This document shows positions 58,452 to 64,000 of a stretch of DNA of 64,000 nucleotides, in pieces. This DNA is from Clitoria ternatea (Eukaryota; Streptophyta; Magnoliopsida; Fabales; Fabaceae). The position numbers and the translations under genes were made by a program. The notes below the pieces were generated by a model. That model was not told the origin of the DNA and searched no databases. It saw only the letters and a list, made by a program, of their open reading frames with translations. Within the stretch, counting starts at the first letter, position 1. Every line of letters starts with the position of its first letter. The DNA lies in the NCBI GenBank assembly GCA_037962975.1, contig CM075671.1, positions 43,362,501-43,426,500 on the forward strand, written 5' to 3'.

Positions 58452-59591
58452 GTACCTGAAAATGAATTTCATTCCATTCTTACATTTTGTCATACATATG
58501 CATGTGGTGGACATTTTGGACCTCAACGTACAGCAAGGAAAGTATTAGAATCTGGTTTATATTGGCCAACAATTTTTTGTGACGCATATACGTTTTGTAA
58601 ATCTTGCGAACGATGTCAAAGAATGGGAAACATATCTCGTAGAAATGAGATGCCTCAACAACCCATGTTATTTTGTGAAATTTTTGATGTTTGGGGCATA
58701 GATTTCATGAGACCTTTTCCTGTATCTTTTGGTTTTGTTTATATACTACTTGCGGTCCATTATGTGTCTAAATGGGTTGAAGCTAAAGCTACTCGAACTG
58801 ATGATTCTAAAGTTGTTGCAGATTTTGTTAAATCACACATATTTTGCAGGTTTGGTGTTCCTAAAGCCATCATTAGTGATCAAGGATCACATTTTTGCAA
58901 CCGTAAAATGGAGTCCCTTCTTAAAAAATATGGAGTTATGCATAAGGTTTCAACACCTTATCACCCCCAAACAAATGGGCAAGCTGAAGTGTCCAATCGG
59001 GAATTAAAAATGATCCTTCAAAAAACAGTACAACCAAATAGGAAAGATTGGAGCAAAAGGTTAGAAGATGCTCTTTGGGCTTATAGAACAGCTTATAAAA
59101 CACCTATTGGAATGTCCCCCTATAGGATTGTTTTTGGAAAATCATGTCACTTACCTGTAGAAATTGAGCACAAAGCTTATTGGGCAGTAAAACAATGTAA
59201 CCTGGACTTAAACGAGGCCGGTAAAGAAAGAAAACTCCAACTACAGGAACTAGAAGAAATTCGTTTGGAAGCTTATGAAAGTTCTAAAACCTATAAAGAA
59301 AAAGCCAAATCCTTTCATGACAAACAGGTCTTGAGAAAAAAAATTTTCATTGGACAAAAAGTTTTATTGTACAACTCACGTCTAAAGCTCATATCTGGTA
59401 AGCTTCGCTCTAAATGGGCAGGCCCATTTGAAATAACTAATATCTTTCCTTATGGTGTGATTGAAATTTCAGATAAAGCGACAAACAAGATTTTCAAGGT
59501 AAATGGGCACCGACTTAAACCTTTCTTTCAAAGGTTCCAAGAGCACATAGATACGGAGGTGTATTTGTGTGATGCCAAATATTTTGACTAA
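58452..59591 (+). pseudogene. Integrase, plus-strand Athila element
   Basis: The same frame continues after the TGA at 58449. First is the HHCC zinc-binding region (FCHTYACGGHFG, then CKSCERCQ near 58600-58620), then the core with its triad in WGIDFMRPFP, IISDQGSHF and GQAEVSNRELK. The C-terminal part is KLRSKWAGPFEI and KVNGHRLKPFF, and the frame ends TAA at 59589. An internal Met at 58623 opens a 322-residue clean stretch, but the zinc region lies before it. Function as for other integrases; the copy is presumably inactive because of the stops. Confidence 0.9.
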
Positions 59592-59910
59592 TTTTTCCTA
59601 ATAACAATATTTATAAAAAAATAATAAAAATAATAAAAAAATAAAAAATAAAAAAATAGATATCAGTTAATTACATCATCATTCTTTTCGGTGCTAACAC
59701 TTATCTTAATCAGTATTACTATTATTGTTTTGGCATTATTATCATTTTCTTGCAGTAGTTAAAAGGTCATCGTCAGGCTCGTGACGTTAAACAAGCGCTT
59801 GATAGAAGGCAACCTATCACCTTTTCACCTTCTTCATCTCTACTATTCTCTATAACCTCGTTTTCTATTCTTTCTTTTCTAAACAGCCACAACTTCAAAG
59901 TAATCTGACA
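59592..59910 (+). other. Spacer after pol with GGCAACC box
   Basis: Poly-A-rich DNA, then AAGCGCTTGATAGAAGGCAA near 59790, a diverged form of the box found after pol in Athila elements (compare the reverse complement near 12925). It separates integrase from the accessory ORFs. Splice acceptor-like TTTCTTGCAG at 59746-59755 could serve a subgenomic mRNA for the downstream ORFs. Confidence 0.5.
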
Positions 59911-60441
59911 ATGGAACAAACCCTTGCAAAACTTAAGGAAAGATTCCCTACACTTCCACGTGATGTGATTGTAAAAATTTACAAAGCTCAAGTTCAAAGG
60001 TTAAAACTACTCACATATTTTGGCATTCTAGAGGATGTTCGTTGGCTTATTGAAGCAAAGGTACGTCTCTCTGGTGAATTACATAAGTCCTATATAAAAC
60101 ATTTACCAGGTATGGGACGTAGTTCTTATTCTAAAAAACGAAGAGCTAAAAGGATGGGAGTTTGCCATAAGTGTGCAAGATGGAATTGTGATACACGTTG
60201 TAGGAACCCTGGAATGGTATCTATAAATCAGGAGGACAAAATTAAATTTATAAAGGATGGACTGAGTAAAGAGAACTTGGATAACATAATCCAAACTCTT
60301 GAGACGCATCCATGTGGAACGGTTCAAGGAGTCCTTCTGAAATTATATGATCTATTCATTCAACAAAAAGAAAACTATAGCCTTGGGAATCTGGTGTTAA
60401 ACAACCCTGTTTGCCAGTTTATAAGAAAACTGGATGGGTAG
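59911..60441 (+). CDS. Accessory ORF A: basic four-cysteine protein, virus NABP-like
   Basis: A 176-residue ORF without interruption, beginning MEQTLAKLKERF. Residues 1-65 are helical-looking and unrecognised. Residues 68-82 are a strongly basic stretch (MGRSSYSKKRRAKRMG). CHKCARWNCDTRC follows at 85-97, a CX2CX4CX3C arrangement that should bind zinc. This basic-run-plus-cysteine layout resembles the cysteine-rich nucleic-acid-binding proteins of carlaviruses and relatives (Viral_NABP family), some of which suppress RNA silencing. That homology is my inference from the pattern, not a search. The C-terminal 75 residues are charged and unrecognised. It lies where Athila elements normally have an env-like gene. 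Codon use and AT-richness match the element. Confidence 0.6.
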   Translation: MEQTLAKLKERFPTLPRDVIVKIYKAQVQRLKLLTYFGILEDVRWLIEAKVRLSGELHKSYIKHLPGMGRSSYSKKRRAKRMGVCHKCARWNCDTRCRNPGMVSINQEDKIKFIKDGLSKENLDNIIQTLETHPCGTVQGVLLKLYDLFIQQKENYSLGNLVLNNPVCQFIRKLDG

Positions 60442-60732
60442 CAAAAACCTCGACTCATAGAAGGCGTTTAAGCCGTTACTGGACGTAAAACCAGAGGAAG
60501 ATGTGAGCCATAATCACAACTACTGTGCATATTTACTGTTGTTTTCAATGTTTTACTTTTCTGAATTCACTTTAACTTTTAAAATTACCTATTTTTATTT
60601 TCTTCAATCATGTCTTTTCAAATTTCTTCATTACCGTCATTTATTTTTATATAATAATAATTATGTAAACCTTTTATCTTTCATCAATTATTTCATCTCA
60701 GTTTTTATCTATATAAGGGCGCACAACTCTAT
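60442..60732 (+). other. Spacer between the accessory ORFs
   Basis: AT-rich, 291 bp, no motif. TCTATATAAGGGCGC at 60708-60722 contains TATATAAGG, a possible TATA box just before the LOG-like ORF, but it is only about 20 bp before the ATG, so a leader would be very short. Confidence 0.45.
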
Positions 60733-61383
60733 ATGGAAAACACAAAAAAAAAGATGAAAAAAATCAAATCCATTTGTGTGTTTGGTGGATCCAACAATGG
60801 TAATTGTAAGGAGTACCTAATAGCAGCTACTAAGTTGGGAAAACTATTAGCTGCGAAAGAAATAAAGGTCTTGTATAGAGGAGGAGTACAGGGTTTGAGA
60901 GGCTCCATGGCACTATCTGCACTAGTTGAAGGAAGCAACGTCTCTAGTATCATCCTACATTATATTGGTATTACACCAGATATTGCTGTAGGAACTAAAG
61001 TAAAAGTTACAAGCCTCTATCAACGAATGGCTCGTATGGTTATAGGTGCTGAAGCCTTTATCGCACTTCCTGGAGGTTTTGGTACTTTTGAGGAAATATT
61101 TTGCATTTTATCATGGTGTAGCATGAACTTTCATAAAAAGCCATTAGGATTATTAAATATTAATGGTTTTTATGATAATTTGTTAATGTTTTTAGATAAA
61201 GCTGTGGAACAGGGCCTTATAACTCAAGATGATCGATCATTCATTCATGCTTCATCAGATGCAGATGAATTGATTGATATTTTGCAGAGCTTTTTACCCC
61301 AACCTCAACCCCTCTTAAAGCAAGATAAGGATCAGACACACAAGCGAAAGAATCCAGAACCAGACACCACCCTTCGGTTATAA
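60733..61383 (+). CDS. Accessory ORF B: LOG-family (lysine decarboxylase-like) protein, intron-free
   Basis: 216 residues, uninterrupted, about the family's usual length. ICVFGGSNNGN (15-24) is the nucleotide-binding start of LOG proteins. VLYRGGVQGLRG (46-57) replaces the usual YGGG run with YRGG. LYQRMARMVIGAEAFI (95-110) holds the conserved Arg but has Met where the family has Lys. ALPGGFGTFEE (111-121) is the PGGxGTxxE catalytic signature. HKKPLGLLNINGFYDNLL and a C-terminal helix complete the Rossmann-like domain. LOG enzymes release active cytokinin bases from nucleotide precursors in the cytosol. The two changes leave activity open. Plant LOG genes have several introns; none is here, so it came via RNA. 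It lies downstream of ORF A inside the element. Confidence 0.85.
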   Translation: MENTKKKMKKIKSICVFGGSNNGNCKEYLIAATKLGKLLAAKEIKVLYRGGVQGLRGSMALSALVEGSNVSSIILHYIGITPDIAVGTKVKVTSLYQRMARMVIGAEAFIALPGGFGTFEEIFCILSWCSMNFHKKPLGLLNINGFYDNLLMFLDKAVEQGLITQDDRSFIHASSDADELIDILQSFLPQPQPLLKQDKDQTHKRKNPEPDTTLRL

Positions 61384-61486
61384 CTTCTTTCTCACCTTTA
61401 TCTATATTTAAAAAAAATCATTAAAAAAAGGAAAAAAATAGACTGTGGAAATCATATAAGACACTGAGGACAATGTCTTGAATAAG
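61384..61486 (+). other. Tail between the LOG-like ORF and the G-rich tract
   Basis: A-rich, then the phrase CACTGAGGACAATGTCTTGA, which regularly precedes the G-rich tract of Athila-type elements. This places the LOG-like ORF within the element's transcribed body. Confidence 0.6.
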
Positions 61487-61502
61487 TGTGGGGGGGTCTG
61501 AG
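61487..61502 (+). promoter_or_regulatory. Athila G-rich tract (polypurine-like)
   Basis: GTGTGGGGGGGTCTGA. In Athila elements this tract is followed by a long non-coding tail before the 3' LTR, which agrees with the absence of an LTR right here. Confidence 0.6.
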
Positions 61503-61536
61503 TTATATATATATATTTTATTATTTTTTTGTGTGA

Positions 61537-61762
61537 GGGATAGACAGAGTAAAGATTAATTTGGGAAAGTTGTATCTAAAGTCATAAAGATGCATCTTTG
61601 AGAACCAAAGTCTTGAGACGTATCCTTCACTATATAGTGTCAGTATCACTTTTGTTTAATTTTTTTTAAAATAAAAAAATAATTTATTTATTTTTCTTTT
61701 CTTTCATGAGTACTTTTGTTGGGATGGGCTGAGTAAAGAGTCCAAACTCTTGAGACGCATCC
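61537..61762 (+). repeat. Repeats of a segment of accessory ORF A
   Basis: 61722-61762 repeats 60255-60311 with one mismatch and a 16-base deletion (GAGTAAAGAG ... TCCAAACTCTTGAGACGCAT). A weaker copy spans 61537-61624. The repeated unit lies downstream of the LOG-like ORF and the G-rich tract. Confidence 0.8.
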
Positions 61763-61826
61763 TCATAACAAATCTCACTCGGATAACCACAATCGTTTCA
61801 CCTTCCTTATTAAAACCATTTTTCAA

Positions 61827-61857
<31 letters not shown>

Positions 61858-61869
61858 AATAAAAATAAA

Positions 61870-61885
61870 AACACACACACACACA
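61870..61885. repeat. (AC)8 microsatellite
   Basis: Sixteen bases of alternating A and C after a long A-rich run. Confidence 0.9.
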
Positions 61886-63035
61886 TAGTCACTATATTTA
61901 CTTTAGTGTCGCACCTTTGCCTTTACCTTTACCCGAATCATTTCTATTCGACATCAACCATTCTGCAACCATAAACATCATCTTCATCATTCTTCAGCCG
62001 CCACACTTTGCCTTCATCCTTTTCTTTCAGATCGGAGCTACACCTCACCACTAGTCAATCATCAGGTTCTTTATTTTCTCTTAATGGATGATATAGCAGA
62101 GTCTTTCTATAGGCATACGAATGAATTAAGATGTATGTTATTGCTCTTGATGCTACTCATGGTTGTGTTGATAATATTTTTCTTATGGGTTCTAACACAA
62201 GCCCTATGAAACTAGGTTGTATGACACAATCAAATTGTTCAGTTATACTAATCATTTCACATGCAATTGAACTGACCAATTTGTTGTAGGTATCTTCGTT
62301 ACTAAGCGCCCTTAAAAAAAAAGTACAGAGCAAGAAACATAAGGAACCGAATCTTGACACCAATATTTGGTTATGATTTATTTTTCTTTTTTTTGTTTCT
62401 TGTTCACAAAAAAAAATCATCATTTCCATTTTTTTTTATTTTAAATTCTACATGCTTTTCACTAAATTTGTTTTTTTTTTTAAAAAATGTCTAAGTAATG
62501 AGTAATTGCATCACCCTTGTCCAATATTTCATGACATGTTGTGAATAATTTCCTTGCATATTAATTTAATAAGTTGTTTGTGAAGATCAAATTATATATG
62601 AATTGTGATAGATTGACCACCCTCAGTGAGATTTTGAGCTTAATTGGATGGATTATATTATGCCATCTTTCCTTTTTCTTGATTAACCCTTATTTATTAG
62701 TACTCTAGAACTTGACTTGTTTCTTTTTGATGTATTATGTTCCATGTGCATGCTTTGATGTGATTAAGGCCATTTTTGTTTTAACTAGCCACTAGCCATA
62801 TGCCTTACCTTACATACTTTCCATTGTTACCCACGTTGAGCCTATATCCATTTCTTGATTCAGCCACATAATTTGCCAATAGCCCAAAAAAAAAAAACAT
62901 GATCACCTTTGCTTAGGAATTGATTAGGAGTTTTGGAATTACTATGAATAAAGATTCTTGATGATTGTGGAAATGTACCCAAGATATATATGTTGTTGTT
63001 TCATTGTTCAAAAAGAAAGTAAAAAATAAAAAAAA
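61886..63035 (+). other. Non-coding tail of the plus-strand Athila element
   Basis: No gene. Phrases such as GATTGACCACCCTCAGTGAG, TTTTGAGCTTAATTGG (about 62613-62646) and GTTGAGCCTATATCC (about 62836) are typical of the long 3' tail of Athila-type elements. Poly-A patches end it near 63035. Confidence 0.55.
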
Positions 63036-63420
63036 GACAGAACTCCCCAGTTAGTCCCTGTCTCCAACAGAGTCGGATATTTAGGTCCCCGACTTAGTAA
63101 GTTGGACCCATAAATCCCTCACGTCCAGTATCGTCGGACACATAGATCCCTATCGTTAGGCGTCCGTTGGTTTAGGGTGACGTGGGTCGTTATGTGCCAA
63201 CTAGGACTGCAAGGTACGCATCAAACGACCACGTTTTGGCTACACACGTCAGAGCCTTCAATGGTGATTAAACGGCACCGTTTTAGGGCTTAACCCTAAC
63301 CAAATTGTCTTCCCATCTTCGATCTATAACTCCGATGGGTATCCCATTTCCTTCTCCATTTTAGTGTCTCACCTTATCTTCTCCCTCACCATTTACGAGT
63401 TGTCGATGCTTCAAGGAATC
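63036..63420 (+). mobile_element. Left edge of another element, possibly Mutator-like
   Basis: Repeated phrases TAGTCCCTGTC, TAGGTCCCCGAC, AAATCCCTCACG and TAGATCCCTATCG resemble the 'remaining-sequence' style ends of Mutator-like elements. AAACGGCACCGTTTT at about 63270-63284 and TTAACCCTAACC follow, as in many plant promoters. The other end is outside the window, so the type is a guess. Confidence 0.4.
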
Positions 63421-63424
63421 CACC

Positions 63425-63763
63425 ATGAGTCAAAACCGAAGCCAGGGATCGTCATCCTCTTCATCCAGCCAAGGTCGACGACGGCTCCGTTGCCGTTGTG
63501 GCGACCCACCAGCATTGCGCGTGTCCCACACATCGAACAACCCAAATCGACAATTCTGGAGATGCGCACAACTCCGTGGTGGACAATGTGATTTTTTTGC
63601 CTGGGTCCAGGAAGGGGACAATGTGCTTCACGAGGAGGAAATGAGGAATGCAGTGTTATGCAAGCTAACAGAGATGAAGGAAGTGATTGAAGGGCATAAA
63701 AGTGATGTGCACAGGGATGTTTATGAAGCTATCACCCAAGTTATACGTAAGGGAGGAAGGTAA
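63425..63763 (+). CDS. GRF-type zinc-finger protein
   Basis: 112 residues beginning with a Ser/Gln-rich tail. The GRF zinc finger is at about residues 22-62: CRCGDPPALRVSHTSNNPNR, then FWRC...QCDFFAW, with the C-x-C, the Arg-Phe-Trp and the final Cys. A charged helix follows (EEEMRNAVLCKLTEMKEVIE). GRF fingers bind single-stranded nucleic acid. Small proteins of this kind are common in plants and often travel with transposons. The frame ends at 63763. An overlapping frame then continues to 63908 with a hydrophobic helix (VIILTLVLVLVV), which related proteins carry as a C-terminal membrane segment, so a frameshift or an intron starting at GTAAGT (63762) is likely. Confidence 0.7.
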   Translation: MSQNRSQGSSSSSSSQGRRRLRCRCGDPPALRVSHTSNNPNRQFWRCAQLRGGQCDFFAWVQEGDNVLHEEEMRNAVLCKLTEMKEVIEGHKSDVHRDVYEAITQVIRKGGR

Positions 63764-64000
63764 GTGGCAAATGCAAATGGAATCATTGATGAAGAAAGGA
63801 TGCATGGAAATCCATCAGGATTTGCATAACTTGAAGATGATTTTGGTTATGCAGAGTGTAATAATTTTGACTTTGGTATTGGTTTTAGTTGTGGGTCCTG
63901 GTTCTTAGGGTAGTATTTGTAATGAGAATATGTCCAAGCATTTGTAATGATCCTGATTTTAGATTATATTCCTAAGGATGTGTGTTCCTCTGTATTATAC
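63764..64000 (+). other. Out-of-frame membrane-helix tail and 3' flank
   Basis: 63764-63908 is open in the frame one base off the zinc-finger ORF: a Met/Lys-rich helix, then about 15 hydrophobic residues and a stop at 63906-63908. AT-rich 3' flanking DNA follows to the window end. Confidence 0.5.

Larger units (their letters stand above)
47989..63035 (+). mobile_element. Plus-strand Athila-type Ty3 element with two extra ORFs
   Basis: Order: 5' LTR (47989-53654, including a CACTA insertion), an Athila-type priming site, gag, protease, RT, RNase H, integrase, the GGCAACC box near 59807, two additional ORFs, a G-rich tract at 61487-61502, and a long non-coding tail with phrases such as TTTTGAGCTTAATTGG typical of Athila tails. 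No second copy of the LTR start is found before 64000, so the 3' LTR lies outside the window or is lost. The gag-pol frame has three stops; the two extra ORFs have none. Confidence 0.85.

Noticed and set aside
61503..64000. 3' LTR of the plus-strand Athila element
   Set aside because: No copy of the TGATAAATC LTR start or its body is visible before the window end.

Overview
This is a plant nuclear window, almost certainly from a dicot and probably a legume. The plant assignment is firm: there are Athila-type Ty3 retrotransposons, CACTA transposons, LTRs whose priming sites match plant initiator tRNA, and exon fragments of ERECTA-type and CLAVATA1/BAM-type receptor genes. The legume guess is inference from the style of the LTR families. 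I see no intact ordinary host gene, no tRNA or rRNA gene and no CRISPR array. The window is a nest of transposable elements with AT-rich spacers.

Layout. 1-12559: a non-coding chromovirus-like LTR element (LTRs of about 2.75 kb, CCGAGTG-rich interior). Its 5' LTR is split at 752-4858 by a second, young, coding-free LTR element flanked by a GCACC duplication. 12560-20264: a minus-strand Athila-type element with gag, protease, RT, RNase H and integrase, broken by stops and frameshifts and lacking its 3' LTR. 20265-25500: older remnants, comprising an ORF cut by the Athila LTR, a copia-like LTR and a gypsy-type gag relic. 26300-34800: AT-rich DNA with a probable decayed long LTR and a MITE. 34820-38542 and 38583-41332: two solo LTRs 40 bp apart, each with a perfect 5-bp target duplication (CTTCC and GCCAT). 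42343-45051: a decayed CACTA element with transposase remnants. 45052-47988: another related LTR, cut at its right end. 47989 to about 63035: a plus-strand Athila-type element. 63036-64000: the edge of a further element with a GRF zinc-finger ORF.

The most interesting part is the plus-strand Athila element. Its gag-pol frame carries three stops. Downstream of integrase, where Athila elements usually have an env-like gene, it has two uninterrupted ORFs. One is a 176-residue basic, four-cysteine protein that resembles cysteine-rich nucleic-acid-binding proteins of some plant RNA viruses. The other is a 216-residue, intron-free LONELY GUY (LOG) family protein, the family that activates cytokinins. 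I propose this as a retrotransposon accessory cassette; function and expression are unproven.

Its 5' LTR also contains a 4.06-kb non-autonomous CACTA element (TSD ATT) holding pieces of three different leucine-rich-repeat gene families: six exact 72-bp ERECTA-type exons, an NB-LRR piece and a BAM-type piece. All are antisense to the LTR's own TATA box at 48622.

Several short motifs (CGCTTGAGCG, CCGAGTG, TAATCGATTA, GTGGTTGCGATCAC) are strongly enriched in particular LTRs, and the first two cross family borders.
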